DNA from: an uncultured Gammaproteobacteria bacterium
GTDB taxonomy: Bacteria > Pseudomonadota > Gammaproteobacteria > Pseudomonadales > Litorivicinaceae
Direction: 5' to 3'
Length of the DNA: 64,000 nucleotides
Assembly (NCBI GenBank): GCA_913057215.1
Contig: CAJXNQ010000002.1
Coordinates: forward strand, 24,619 to 88,618
In this document: positions 18,555-27,535 of the stretch, one piece after another
Numbering within the stretch: position 1 is the stretch's first letter
Layout of the letters: each line of letters opens with the position of its first letter
Notes under the pieces: generated by a model
Seen by the model: only the letters and a program-made list of their open reading frames with translations
Databases searched by the model: none
What the model was told of the DNA's origin: nothing
Position numbers and translations under genes: made by a program

Positions 18555-19343
18555 TCACAGGAGGAATTCCAAAATCGCTTTGCTGCCAAGGTATCCGACA
18601 CACAACAGGCCGGCCGCGATCACCGCTGTTTTACGCATGATGCGTGTCACCCCACCGTCTTGAAAGTGTTGCCACAGCGCAAGACTCATTCCGAGCCACG
18701 CCAATCCGGAGAGTGCCGTTTTGTGCGCTAGATTTTGCGCCCAAAAATTATCGACATAGACAATCCCCGAAATCAGCGCGACCGTGAGCGTCAGCCAGGC
18801 GGTCTGCACCGCGCGCAGAAACAGGACCTCCATGGCGTCCAAAGGCGGTAAGTTGGTCAAAAGTGGTGTCATTGGACGCTCTTTGAGTTTCTGATGATGC
18901 CAGGTCACAAGGATCGACAGCGTGCCAGCGAAGGCCACAGCTCCGTAGGCAACGATTGAGGTGATCACATGGAACAGTGTTTTTGAATCAATCAGCGCCA
19001 AATCAGAGGGCGTATTAAAGGTCGCCGCAATGGCTGTAAAGAGGCCGGTAAAAGGGGCGACTCCGATCAGAAGAATATTCACCGGTTGTTTCAAGCTGGT
19101 GGCCATGACAACCAGCATCAACAACGCACCGAGCAGGGTTCCCATGAGACCGGTTGTGGGCCGCCCACCGTTCTCGGCCAATCCGATGATCACAACAACA
19201 ACAGACAACACGAGCCCAAGCGCACCGAATAACATGGCCTGCATGTCGCGCATTTCGCCTTTTTGAAAGGCTGTGAACTGTTTAAACCCGGTCACTATTA
19301 ACACGGAGGTGGCCAGTAACCCCGGAACCAATACAGACATCAT
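18555..19343 (-). CDS. ypjD: CcsA/YpjD-family inner-membrane protein
   Basis: 262 residues from the Met at 19343; an upstream in-frame start at 19394 would add a charged 17-residue lead before the first membrane helix and is less likely. Eight or so hydrophobic segments, as in the cytochrome c assembly protein family, including the HVITSIVAYGAVAFAG region and His residues (LVTWHHQKL). YpjD itself has no proven function. It is divergent from ffh and upstream of the corB-like gene, the conserved gammaproteobacterial order. Confidence 0.8.
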   Translation of the reverse strand: MMSVLVPGLLATSVLIVTGFKQFTAFQKGEMRDMQAMLFGALGLVLSVVVVIIGLAENGGRPTTGLMGTLLGALLMLVVMATSLKQPVNILLIGVAPFTGLFTAIAATFNTPSDLALIDSKTLFHVITSIVAYGAVAFAGTLSILVTWHHQKLKERPMTPLLTNLPPLDAMEVLFLRAVQTAWLTLTVALISGIVYVDNFWAQNLAHKTALSGLAWLGMSLALWQHFQDGGVTRIMRKTAVIAAGLLCVGYLGSKAILEFLL

Positions 19344-19404
19344 CGAACTTCGTGGTGGTTTTTCGTTATCATAGTGTGTTCGAAGCCCACTCAAAAGGGA
19401 TCAC

Positions 19405-20772
19405 ATGTTTAATTCGTTAAGTGAACGTCTTTCGCAGACGCTTCAGTCAATGGGTAAAAAGGCTCGGCTGACTGAAGACAATATTGCACAGACGCTCAAA
19501 GAAGTCCGAAAAGCTTTGCTCGAGGCCGACGTAGCCCTGCCCGTGGTCAAGCAGTTTGTATCGCAGGTCCGAACCCGTGCACTGGGTCGCGAGGTCCGGG
19601 CGAGTCTGACGCCAGGTCAGCAATTTCTGAAAGTGGTGCAAAGTGAGCTGGAGGCTGTCTTAGGTGGCCCTTCTGAACAGCTGAATTTGGCAGCGCGGCC
19701 GCCTGCGGTGGTTTTGCTTGCTGGACTGCAGGGTGCAGGTAAAACCACAACAGCAGCCAAGCTGGCTAAGTTTTTGACCACGCGCGAGAAGAAAAAGGTG
19801 TTATTGGTCAGTGTCGATGTCTATCGGCCTGCCGCCATGGAGCAGCTTGCCACCTTGGGTGCGCAAATCGAGGTGGATGTGTTTCCATCCACGCCGGATC
19901 GGCAACCAATCGATCTGGCGCGGGAGGCCAAGGCCAAAGCGGACGTCTCGGCGTATGATGTACTGATCGTCGACACCGCCGGTCGACTCGGGGTCGATGA
20001 GGCCATGATGGCTGAGATCTCAGCACTGAATCAGGCGCTTGATCCAATTGAAACCCTGTTTGTGGTTGATTCGATGACCGGTCAAGACGCAGCCAATACC
20101 GCAAAAGCCTTTGCCGATGTCCTGCCGCTCACCGGTGTGATCTTGACCAAAGCCGATGGCGATGCCCGCGGTGGTGCCGCTCTATCTGTGAAGACCATCA
20201 CGGGCCAGCCCATCAAGTTTATGGGTGTTGGAGAAACCGTGGATGGGCTTGAAGCCTTCCATCCGGATCGCCTGGCGTCCCGTATTCTGGGTATGGGCGA
20301 CATGATGAGCCTGATCGAGGAAGCAGAGCAGAAACTCGATCGCGCCAAAGCCGAGAAAGTGGCGAAAAAAGTCATGAAAGGCAAAGGCTTTGATCTCGAG
20401 GATTTTCGTGACCAATTGCAGCAGATGCGCAATATGGGTGGGATGCAGGCGTTGCTTGAAAAAATGCCTGGCATGGGTCAGATGGGGCAGCAGGTCCAAA
20501 ATGCGGTGGACGAGAAGCAGTTTGGCCGCATGGAAGCTGTGATCAATTCCATGACGCCCGGTGAGCGGCGAACACCGGATGTCATCAATGGCTCGCGCAA
20601 GCAGCGAATTGCGAAGGGCTCTGGAACCGACGTTCAAGAAGTCAATAAAGTCATCAAGCAGCATAAGCAGATGGCCAAGATGATGAAGAAGGTCGGTAAA
20701 AAGGGAGGCATGGCGAACATGATGCGCGGTTTGGGCGGTATGCAACCGCCAGGCGGGATGCCAAGGTTGTAA
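19405..20772 (+). CDS. ffh: Signal recognition particle protein Ffh (SRP54)
   Basis: 455 residues. NG domain: LQGAGKTTTAAKLA (P-loop, near 103-118), DTAGRL, TKADGDARGGAAL; then the Met-rich M domain (from about 300) that binds SRP RNA and signal sequences, ending in a Met/Gly-rich tail. It targets inner-membrane proteins co-translationally through FtsY. It starts the conserved ffh-rpsP-rimM-trmD-rplS block. The gap to rpsP is 80 bp and contains a promoter. Confidence 0.97.
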   Translation: MFNSLSERLSQTLQSMGKKARLTEDNIAQTLKEVRKALLEADVALPVVKQFVSQVRTRALGREVRASLTPGQQFLKVVQSELEAVLGGPSEQLNLAARPPAVVLLAGLQGAGKTTTAAKLAKFLTTREKKKVLLVSVDVYRPAAMEQLATLGAQIEVDVFPSTPDRQPIDLAREAKAKADVSAYDVLIVDTAGRLGVDEAMMAEISALNQALDPIETLFVVDSMTGQDAANTAKAFADVLPLTGVILTKADGDARGGAALSVKTITGQPIKFMGVGETVDGLEAFHPDRLASRILGMGDMMSLIEEAEQKLDRAKAEKVAKKVMKGKGFDLEDFRDQLQQMRNMGGMQALLEKMPGMGQMGQQVQNAVDEKQFGRMEAVINSMTPGERRTPDVINGSRKQRIAKGSGTDVQEVNKVIKQHKQMAKMMKKVGKKGGMANMMRGLGGMQPPGGMPRL

Positions 20773-20795
20773 GTTGGCCCCAAACTCATTATGAT
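20767..20795 (+). promoter_or_regulatory. Promoter of the rpsP-rimM-trmD-rplS operon
   Basis: -35 TTGTAA (20767-20772, including the ffh stop codon), exactly 17 bp, -10 TATGAT (20790-20795), 57 bp before the rpsP start. It gives the ribosomal operon its own start apart from ffh read-through. Confidence 0.55.
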
Positions 20796-20852
20796 TGCGC
20801 GCCTTTGAATTTGAGGCTCTTTTAGATAGAGCAAAACACAGGATAGAAACAC

Positions 20853-21098
20853 ATGGTAACGATTCGTCTCTCACGCGGCGGTTCTAAAAAGCGTCCGTTC
20901 TATCACTTGACAGTGACAGACAGCCGCAACGCACGCGACGGTCGCTTCATTGAGCGCGTGGGCTTTTTTAACCCAGTGGCTCAGGGTCAGGCGGAGCGTC
21001 TTCGGGTTGATCTCGAGCGTGTTGATCATTGGATTGGCCTCGGCGCAAAAGCCTCAGATCGCGTGCAGCGCTTGATCAAGGACGCGCGCCAAGGCTGA
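20853..21098 (+). CDS. rpsP: 30S ribosomal protein S16
   Basis: 81 residues, standard size; [20 protein letters not shown] is the family N-terminus and ERVGFFNP follows. S16 binds 16S rRNA early in 30S assembly. Its stop overlaps the rimM start (TGATG), so the two are translationally coupled. Confidence 0.97.
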   Translation: MVTIRLSRGGSKKRPFYHLTVTDSRNARDGRFIERVGFFNPVAQGQAERLRVDLERVDHWIGLGAKASDRVQRLIKDARQG

Positions 21099-21640
21099 TG
21101 GCTGAGGCGATTGTCGTAGGGCGCATTCGGTCTCCCTATGGCGTGAAAGGCTGGGTGTGGATGGACAGTTTCACCGATGACCCAGCTTCGGTGTTTGAAT
21201 GGACACCTTGGACACTGTCCCGGCAGGCAGACCCTGTCAGTGGGCGTGATGCAGTTGAAGGCATTGAAGTGGTGCCGTCTGAGTGGGCGGCGCGACAGAA
21301 AGGCTGGGTGGTGCGATTGGATAATCGCACCGATCGAACCGCGGTTGAGCCGTTGGTGAACTGCCTGATTACAGTCGATGCGGCACATTTGCCTGCATTG
21401 GACGCAGATACATTTTATTGGCGTGATCTGACGGGGTGTCGAGTGGTCACGTCGACAGGACAGCAATTGGGTGCTGTCAGTGCAGTCATGGCAACAGGCG
21501 CCAACGATGTGTTGGTGGTTCAGGGTGACGCACAGAGTCTCGACGAACGGGAGCGATTGATTCCCTTCATCGATTCGGTGGCGACCGAGGTCGATGTGCA
21601 AGGCCGACGGATTTGCGTCGACTGGGACCCGGAGTTTTGA
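21098..21640 (+). CDS. rimM: 16S rRNA processing factor RimM
   Basis: 180 residues from ATG 21098, overlapping the rpsP stop; the longer frame beginning at 21029 runs inside rpsP and is not used. The N-terminal RimM domain opens VVGRIRSPYGVKGWVWM, and the C-terminal PRC-barrel holds DTFYWRDLTGCRVV. RimM binds S19 and matures the 30S head. trmD starts one base after its stop. Confidence 0.95.
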   Translation: MAEAIVVGRIRSPYGVKGWVWMDSFTDDPASVFEWTPWTLSRQADPVSGRDAVEGIEVVPSEWAARQKGWVVRLDNRTDRTAVEPLVNCLITVDAAHLPALDADTFYWRDLTGCRVVTSTGQQLGAVSAVMATGANDVLVVQGDAQSLDERERLIPFIDSVATEVDVQGRRICVDWDPEF

Positions 21641-21641
21641 G

Positions 21642-22379
21642 ATGAAATGGGGTGTGGTCACCCTGTTTCCTGACATGGTCGAGAGTGCGCTCTCCCATGG
21701 TGTGATCGGGCGCGGATTGCGAGATGAATTGCTTGAGTTGGCAACCTTCAATCCACGCGATCATGCAACCGACGTGCATCAGTCGGTGGATGACCGGCCC
21801 TATGGTGGCGGTCCCGGAATGCTGATGCAGGTTGAGACATTACGTGCAGCGATCGCCGAGGCGAAGCGGCAATTGCCAAGCGCGCCGGTGGTGTATTTAA
21901 GCCCGCAGGGTGAGCCGCTAGAGCAGTCGCTGGTGACAGAGTTGGCAAGTGGTCCGGAATTGATTTTGATTGCGGGACGCTATGAGGGGATTGATGAGCG
22001 CGTGATTGCGCTGGATGTCGATCGTGAAATATCGCTTGGCGATTTTGTCCTCTCAGGTGGAGAGCCCGCGGCGATCGCAGTGTTGGATGCGGTCGGGCGT
22101 TTGGTTCCAGGTGTATTGGGTTCGCACGAGAGTGCGAATCAGGATTCGTTCAGTGCGGGCTTACTTGACCATCCGCACTACACGCGTCCAGAGCGAATCG
22201 ATGGGCATGAGGTGCCAGAGGTCTTGCTCAGTGGCCACCACGAGCGCATTGCGCAGTGGCGGAGAAAACAAGCTTTAGGGCGCACGTGGCAACGTCGGCC
22301 TGATTTATTGGCGCAGTTGGAGTTGTCGTCTGACGACCAGGCGCTGTTGGAAGAATTTAAAAAGGAGTCAAAGCCGTGA
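21642..22379 (+). CDS. trmD: tRNA (guanine-N1)-methyltransferase TrmD
   Basis: 245 residues from ATG 21642 ([12 protein letters not shown]). It makes m1G37 in tRNA, preventing +1 frameshifting. The knotted SAM site is seen in [24 protein letters not shown] and [21 protein letters not shown] near 60 is also conserved. Its stop overlaps the rplS GTG start. Confidence 0.97.
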   Translation: MKWGVVTLFPDMVESALSHGVIGRGLRDELLELATFNPRDHATDVHQSVDDRPYGGGPGMLMQVETLRAAIAEAKRQLPSAPVVYLSPQGEPLEQSLVTELASGPELILIAGRYEGIDERVIALDVDREISLGDFVLSGGEPAAIAVLDAVGRLVPGVLGSHESANQDSFSAGLLDHPHYTRPERIDGHEVPEVLLSGHHERIAQWRRKQALGRTWQRRPDLLAQLELSSDDQALLEEFKKESKP

Positions 22380-22735
22380 GCATGAATCCAATCATTGAAG
22401 CGCTCAACAATGAGCAAATGAAGCAAGATGTTCCTGCGTTCGCGCCCGGTGACACGGTCGTGATTCAGGTGAAGGTTAAAGAGGGCACGCGTGAGCGTTT
22501 GCAGGCGTTTGAAGGGGTTGTGATTTCAAAGTCAAACCGCGGCCTGCACTCAAACTTCATTGTCCGCAAAATCTCGCATGGTGTCGGAGTGGAGCGGACC
22601 TTCCAGTTGCATTCGCCACTGATTGATTCGATCACGGTGAAGCGCCGTGGTGACGTCCGCAAGGCCAAGCTGTATCACCTACGTGAGCTTTCTGGAAAAG
22701 CGGCTCGAATCAAGGAAAAGCTCGACACCAAGTAA
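22376..22735 (+). CDS. rplS: 50S ribosomal protein L19
   Basis: 119 residues. [17 protein letters not shown] and [21 protein letters not shown] are the L19 signatures. GTG 22376 is preferred to ATG 22382 because AAAGGAG stands 8 bases before the GTG and 14 before the ATG. L19 sits at the subunit interface. It is the last gene of the operon; the likely terminator lies 82 bp on, inside the next reading frame. Confidence 0.96.
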   Translation: MSMNPIIEALNNEQMKQDVPAFAPGDTVVIQVKVKEGTRERLQAFEGVVISKSNRGLHSNFIVRKISHGVGVERTFQLHSPLIDSITVKRRGDVRKAKLYHLRELSGKAARIKEKLDTK

Positions 22736-22741
22736 ACAGAG

Positions 22742-23425
22742 ATGGAGATCGATTCCACTCGGGTGGGCGCGGACTCTGCTCACACTCTATCGAAGCTCTT
22801 TACTTCACTTGACGCAGAAGACCGGACTGAAATTGCCGGTCTTTTTGCGTTGATGCATCGCCATCATGTCCCTGAGGGGGATGTTCTATTTCGCCCAGGG
22901 GTCTCCTGTGAACGCTTTGCCGTGGTGGTCGAGGGCGCAGTTTCAGTCAATTTGATTGATGGGCTTCGGGAAAAAGTGTTGTACACCGTTGAACCCGGTC
23001 AATTGTGTGTCCATACCCTGACCAACCTGCTCAATGATCGTGAGTACCAAGCTACGGCCATCGCGCAAAAGGACACACAGGTTGGATGGATGGATGCGAC
23101 GAGCTTCCGTGCACACTATCAGGCCTCGCATGCGCTGCAACGGCTCATCGTGGCATCGCTGTCTGAGCGTTGTTTCCATTTCGTGCGTGATATCCATGAT
23201 CTGTGTTTCCGATCGATTGAATCACGACTCGCAGAATGTCTGATACAGCATGCAGGCCAAGATGGTTGCGTGTATCTGTCACACCAGCAACTGGCTGCAT
23301 ACCTCGGCTCAACACGAGAAGTGATCAGTCGACAGTTAAAAGCGTTGGCCATGGCCGGACTGTGTAGGCTCAAACGTGGCCAGATTGAAATTGCAGATGT
23401 AGAGCAATTGCTCGCCCGAACCTGA
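22742..23425 (+). CDS. Crp/Fnr-family transcriptional regulator
   Basis: 227 residues. The cyclic-nucleotide-like beta-roll (about 25-145; VPEGDVLFRPG, FAVVVEGAVSV) is followed by a C-terminal HTH_Crp domain (about 150-222) whose recognition helix is STREVISRQLKAL. No Cys cluster for an FeS centre is present, and the cAMP-contact residues are not clearly kept, so the ligand is unknown. It starts 6 bp after rplS. The palindrome TGTGACTTTGTCACA starts right behind its stop, in front of the next gene, which is the obvious candidate target. Confidence 0.88.
   Translation: MEIDSTRVGADSAHTLSKLFTSLDAEDRTEIAGLFALMHRHHVPEGDVLFRPGVSCERFAVVVEGAVSVNLIDGLREKVLYTVEPGQLCVHTLTNLLNDREYQATAIAQKDTQVGWMDATSFRAHYQASHALQRLIVASLSERCFHFVRDIHDLCFRSIESRLAECLIQHAGQDGCVYLSHQQLAAYLGSTREVISRQLKALAMAGLCRLKRGQIEIADVEQLLART
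22818..22846 (+). terminator. Rho-independent terminator lying inside the Crp-family gene
   Basis: AAGACCGG (22818-22825), 10-base loop, CCGGTCTT (22836-22843) and a T-run through 22846. It has the form of the expected rplS operon terminator, yet lies at codons 26-35 of the downstream regulator, whose protein homology starts before it. Confidence 0.7.
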
Positions 23426-23426
23426 G

Positions 23427-23467
23427 TGTGACTTTGTCACAGAATAATGTGCTCTGCTTGCGATAAT
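23427..23467 (+). promoter_or_regulatory. Crp-like operator plus -10: class II activated promoter
   Basis: The perfect palindrome TGTGACTTTGTCACA (23427-23441) is followed by a -10 GATAAT (23462-23467). If transcription starts near 23474, the palindrome is centred about 40-41 bp upstream, the class II position of CRP/FNR activators; no -35 hexamer is present at the right distance. Confidence 0.65.
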
Positions 23468-23495
23468 GCGCCCATCAATGGATGGAGGTTATGTC

Positions 23496-24683
23496 ATGTA
23501 TTCACCGCTTTATTTTCTCGCAGCACTCGGTGCCGGCGGATTATCGGTCACATTTTTTCTGATGTTGATGTTCTGGATCCCACATCCAGGCCAACCGATT
23601 CCTGTCTTTGAAGACTGGGTGTTGGCGTTTCAGACAGGTGACTTGGCCACGCAGGCGCTGATTATTGTTGCACTATCCGGGGTTGCTTTTTTCGTTGTGC
23701 AACATGTCCGCTTACTTGTGCTGAACTATCGCCTGATGGCTGAGTATCGGAAAACATCAGACTATCAAGCGTTTCTGAACAGTCCGCAGCAAACCCAAGA
23801 ATTGGCGATGCCCTTGGCAACAGCGATGACTGTCAATGCCGCGTTGATCGTGGGTGCACTGTTTGTGCCCAAACTGTGGTCGATTGTTGAGTATTTGTTT
23901 CCATTGGCGATGGTCGCCTTTTTTGCACTCGGTGTGTGGGCCGTCCGGCTGTACGCGCGGACATTCCATCAGGCCACACAAGGGCAGGTGAACTTAGGTG
24001 GAGCGGCGAGCTTTGCGCAGGTGTTACCTGCCTTTACATTCTCCATGGTGGCGGTTGGTTTGGCAGCGCCTGCTGCCTTATCAAACACTCCCTGGGTTGT
24101 GGCTCTCAGTTTGACGCTGTCGACTTTTTTTGCAGTCAGTGCCATCGTGATTGCAGTGATCAAAACATCGATCGCACTGTCTAAAATGCTCAGTGAAGGT
24201 TTGGATGAGTCGGCCTTACCGACACTTTGGATCTGGGTACCCGTATTGACGGTCTTGAGCATCACCTTCATGCGTCAAGATCACGGTGTGACGCATACAT
24301 TGGGTCTCGCATCCACGGGTGATTGGCTGATGCCTCTGCTGCTGGTGGTCTCCGCACAATTGTTTGTCATCGTCTTTGGGGCCATTGCCATGCAGACACA
24401 TGCGTACCTGCCGCGGGTGTGGCGTGGTGAGGTCCAAAATGCACCGGTGTTTTCGTTGATTTGTCCGGGTGTTGCCTTGTCTGTGAGTCTGCAGTTTCTG
24501 ATCAATAAAGGATTTGTCGCAGCCGGCGTGGTTACAAAGTTCAGCGCGACCTACTGGATATTGAGCGCAATTCCAGTGGTGTTGGCTGTGATGACAATCT
24601 GGGTCTTTCTCCGACTCATGCACGGATTTTTAAAAGAGCGTGATACGCTTTTCAATCATGGAAATGCGGTCGAAGCTCGATGA
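23496..24683 (+). CDS. Polytopic inner-membrane protein, TsoY/TDT-transporter-like
   Basis: 395 residues from ATG 23496, chosen for the GGAGG seven bases upstream; an ATG-less longer frame starts at 23466. About ten hydrophobic helices are evenly spaced through the protein, with short loops and a soluble stretch near 85-105. The size and helix layout resemble the SLAC1/tellurite-resistance-dicarboxylate transporter group and the TsoY-named family, but no diagnostic motif was recognised. It is preceded by a Crp-family gene and a Crp-like class II site, so its expression is probably signal-dependent. Its end overlaps xerD by 26 bp. Confidence 0.6.
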   Translation: MYSPLYFLAALGAGGLSVTFFLMLMFWIPHPGQPIPVFEDWVLAFQTGDLATQALIIVALSGVAFFVVQHVRLLVLNYRLMAEYRKTSDYQAFLNSPQQTQELAMPLATAMTVNAALIVGALFVPKLWSIVEYLFPLAMVAFFALGVWAVRLYARTFHQATQGQVNLGGAASFAQVLPAFTFSMVAVGLAAPAALSNTPWVVALSLTLSTFFAVSAIVIAVIKTSIALSKMLSEGLDESALPTLWIWVPVLTVLSITFMRQDHGVTHTLGLASTGDWLMPLLLVVSAQLFVIVFGAIAMQTHAYLPRVWRGEVQNAPVFSLICPGVALSVSLQFLINKGFVAAGVVTKFSATYWILSAIPVVLAVMTIWVFLRLMHGFLKERDTLFNHGNAVEAR

Positions 24684-25545
24684 CTATCTGGATGCGCTCT
24701 ATTTAGAGCGAGGGCTTTCAGAGACAACGCTCAGCGCCTACAGAGTCGATCTCGTGGGCGCTGCTGCCTTTGCTGAAGCGCGTGCTCAAGAACTGTCGGA
24801 TCTGAGTGATGCCGATATTCAAGAATACATCGGTCAGTTGTTTGCGACGGGCCGACAAACCAGTTCGATCCAAAGACGACTGTCTGCGTTACATGGTTAC
24901 TTCAAATACCTGGTGCGGACCGGTCAGCGCGCAGACGACCCGATGGCGCGCGTCTCACGTCCCTCTAAAGGGCACATGCTGCCAAAGACATTGAGTGAAG
25001 CCGAGGTGACACGCCTTCTCGATGCGCCAGATGTGGAGTCGATAATTGGCCTTCGAGATCGAGCCATGCTTGAGGTGTTGTATGCCTCTGGGTTGCGTGT
25101 GAGTGAACTCTGTGGGCTATTGCGCAGTCAGCTGAGTCTTGAACAGGGTGTAGTGCGAGTGATCGGTAAGGGCAGTAAAGAGCGTTTGGTGCCTCTGGGA
25201 GATGCCGCCCGACATTGGCTTGAAGCCTATCTGAAAAACGCGCGCCCTGAATTTGCAGATCCATCAGGACCGGCTGTTTTCCCGGGACGGACGGGTCGGC
25301 CAATGACACGCCAAACGTTCTGGCATCGGCTGAAGCAGTTGGCGGTCAAGGCAGATATTCAGAAGGATTTGAGCCCACACACTTTAAGACATGCATTTGC
25401 CACTCATCTGGTGAATCATGGCGCGGACCTTCGAGTGGTGCAGCTGCTGCTTGGCCACGAGGATTTGTCCACGACACAAATCTATACCTATGTGGCGCGA
25501 GAGCGATTAAAACAATTGCACAGTCAACATCACCCGCGCGCATGA
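24658..25545 (+). CDS. xerD: Site-specific tyrosine recombinase XerD
   Basis: 295 residues from ATG 24658. N-terminal SAM-like core-binding domain (LDDYLDALYLERGLSE), then the catalytic domain with Arg in ASGLRVSEL, Lys in GKGSKERLVPLG, HTLRH, GH in LLGHEDLSTT and Tyr in QIYTYV. XerCD resolves chromosome dimers at dif. The xerD call over xerC rests on the dsbC-recJ neighbourhood, as in E. coli. This is the housekeeping recombinase and not evidence of a mobile element. Confidence 0.93.
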   Translation: MEMRSKLDDYLDALYLERGLSETTLSAYRVDLVGAAAFAEARAQELSDLSDADIQEYIGQLFATGRQTSSIQRRLSALHGYFKYLVRTGQRADDPMARVSRPSKGHMLPKTLSEAEVTRLLDAPDVESIIGLRDRAMLEVLYASGLRVSELCGLLRSQLSLEQGVVRVIGKGSKERLVPLGDAARHWLEAYLKNARPEFADPSGPAVFPGRTGRPMTRQTFWHRLKQLAVKADIQKDLSPHTLRHAFATHLVNHGADLRVVQLLLGHEDLSTTQIYTYVARERLKQLHSQHHPRA

Positions 25546-25578
25546 GCTACACTTGAGACAGATTCGATGGAGAGTTGT

Positions 25579-26292
25579 ATGCGTTGGCTAATTGCACTAC
25601 TGATGGCCTGGTCTGTACCTGCCATATCCGATGAGACCGTGATCCGAGACAAGATTCTTGGCATCAATCCGGTCATCCAAATTCAATCGGTCAAGCCGAT
25701 TGCTGACTCACCATTTTTCGAAGTGGTGTTGTCCAATGGCGAACGGATTTATACCGACGCGCGTGCGCAGCACTTTGTGGCAGGGGATCTGTATGCAGTC
25801 GGTGTGGGTCAGGTGACAAATCTGACCGATTTGGCGAGGCAGGATGAACGGAAAGTCATGCTCCAATCGCTGGATGCTTCAGAACTCGTTGTATTTGAGC
25901 CCCAAGGGGACGTCGCGCATGACTTACTGGTTTTCACGGACATCGACTGTGGCTATTGCCGGAAACTGCACGAGGAAATTGAGAATTTGTTAGCCAATGG
26001 GGTGCGCGTCAGTTATGCCGCCTTCCCAAGAGCGGGTGTGGGCTCTGAGTCCTTTGAAAAATATGTCTCAGTCGTCTGCGCCGATGATCAGCAGCAGGCC
26101 ATGACCGAGGCCAAGCAAGGCATTGATCCCGACCCTAAAACCTGTGCCAATGCAGTCGAGGCGCAATTTCGTTTAGGTCAGAGTTTGGGCATCAGTGGTA
26201 CGCCCACTTTGATTTTTGACGATGGATCCATGCAGCCTGGATATGCCCCGTGGAACGAGCTTTTAAAGCGCATGAATCAAACGGGCTCATAG
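25579..26292 (+). CDS. dsbC: Thiol:disulfide isomerase DsbC
   Basis: 237 residues from ATG 25579, preceded by GGAGAG; a start at 25567 would lack a site. A signal peptide (MRWLIALLMAWSVPAIS) leads to the dimerisation domain (about 20-75) and a thioredoxin fold with active site CGYC and cis-Pro loop SGTPTL. A further Cys pair (VVCADD ... KTCAN) is the structural disulfide. It reshuffles wrong disulfides in the periplasm and is kept reduced by DsbD. Confidence 0.93.
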   Translation: MRWLIALLMAWSVPAISDETVIRDKILGINPVIQIQSVKPIADSPFFEVVLSNGERIYTDARAQHFVAGDLYAVGVGQVTNLTDLARQDERKVMLQSLDASELVVFEPQGDVAHDLLVFTDIDCGYCRKLHEEIENLLANGVRVSYAAFPRAGVGSESFEKYVSVVCADDQQQAMTEAKQGIDPDPKTCANAVEAQFRLGQSLGISGTPTLIFDDGSMQPGYAPWNELLKRMNQTGS

Positions 26293-26330
26293 GCTACACT
26301 TGAATGTTTACGACAACTGAGTAACCGATT

Positions 26331-27527
26331 GTGGATACACGTTTCCCTCGCATCGAGCGGCTGCCACCCTATGTATTTAATGTCATTGGCGAAATGCGCC
26401 AGGCGGCGCGCGCCGCTGGGGAAGACGTCATTGATTTTTCAATGGGCAATCCAGATCAGCCAACACCAAGCCACATTGTCTCCAAGCTTGTTGAAACTGC
26501 TGAGCGCGATGACACGCATCGATACTCGCAGTCCAAAGGAATTCCACGACTCCGTCGTGCCATGGCCAATTGGTATAAAACCCGCTATGACGTCGACCTG
26601 AATCCTGAGACCGAAGTGATTACGACGATCGGGTCTAAAGAGGGCCTTGCGCACCTTGCCATGGCCACTTTAGGACCGGGTGATGCGGTGCTGGTTCCGA
26701 ATCCAGCCTATCCGATTCATCCGTATGGGTTCGTGATCGCAGGCGCCGACATTCGGCATGTCCCCTTGGTACCTGGCCAAGATTTTTTTGCCGAGCTCGT
26801 TAAGCAAATCGAGACCTCCTGGCCGCGTCCAAAAATGCTGGTGTTGAACTTCCCAGCCAATCCAACGGCCATGTGTGTTGAGCTCGACTTCTTTGAGCGC
26901 GTTGTCGAAATCGCCAAAGCGCACGACATCTGGGTTGTCCAAGATCTCGCATATGCAGACATTTGCTTCGATGGCTATGTGGCACCGTCGATATTGCAGA
27001 TACCGGGTGCAAAAGACATTGCAGTCGAATTTTTCTCACTGTCGAAAAGCTACAACATGCCGGGGTGGCGCGTCGGCTTTGCAGCCGGAAATCCAGAACT
27101 GATTGGAGCCTTGGCACGAATTAAGTCCTATCTGGACTATGGCACCTTTACACCCATTCAGGTGGCTGCGATTGCAGCACTCGAGGGCGACCAGCGCTGT
27201 GTCCATGAGATTCGGGATATGTACCAATCCCGCCGCGACGTGCTCTGTGACGGACTTGAAGCCTTAGGGTGGCCTGTTGATAAGCCGAAGGCGACGATGT
27301 TTGTCTGGGCGAAAATCCCTGAGGCATTCCGAGACATGGGGTCGCTTGAGTTCGCCAAAAAATTGATCTCAGACGCCAATGTCGCTGTGAGTCCTGGGAT
27401 CGGGTTTGGTCAGTATGGGGACGATCATGTCCGCTTTGCTTTAATTGAAAATGAACATCGCACGCGTCAGGCGCTTCGCAACATCAAACGGATGTTGCGA
27501 GTGACTGACAGCGTGACACACGCATAG
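26331..27527 (+). CDS. alaC: Alanine aminotransferase AlaC (class I/II PLP enzyme)
   Basis: 398 residues; GTG start at 26331. [13 protein letters not shown] and [12 protein letters not shown] are close to E. coli AlaC. The PLP lysine is Lys239 in [15 protein letters not shown]; Asn and Arg contacts ([13 protein letters not shown]) are present. It makes alanine from pyruvate with glutamate. Related proteins were earlier called aspartate or LL-DAP aminotransferases; AlaC is favoured by the N-terminus. It precedes hom by 8 bp. Confidence 0.88.
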   Translation: MDTRFPRIERLPPYVFNVIGEMRQAARAAGEDVIDFSMGNPDQPTPSHIVSKLVETAERDDTHRYSQSKGIPRLRRAMANWYKTRYDVDLNPETEVITTIGSKEGLAHLAMATLGPGDAVLVPNPAYPIHPYGFVIAGADIRHVPLVPGQDFFAELVKQIETSWPRPKMLVLNFPANPTAMCVELDFFERVVEIAKAHDIWVVQDLAYADICFDGYVAPSILQIPGAKDIAVEFFSLSKSYNMPGWRVGFAAGNPELIGALARIKSYLDYGTFTPIQVAAIAALEGDQRCVHEIRDMYQSRRDVLCDGLEALGWPVDKPKATMFVWAKIPEAFRDMGSLEFAKKLISDANVAVSPGIGFGQYGDDHVRFALIENEHRTRQALRNIKRMLRVTDSVTHA

Positions 27528-27535
27528 GACGCATT

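Noticed and set aside
20182..20874. 230-codon frame opposite ffh
   Set aside because: Shadow of the Met-rich M domain; His-rich low-complexity product without family.
24658..25545. Tyrosine recombinase as a sign of a mobile element
   Set aside because: Sequence and the dsbC/recJ neighbourhood identify the housekeeping XerD; no att site or cargo is present.
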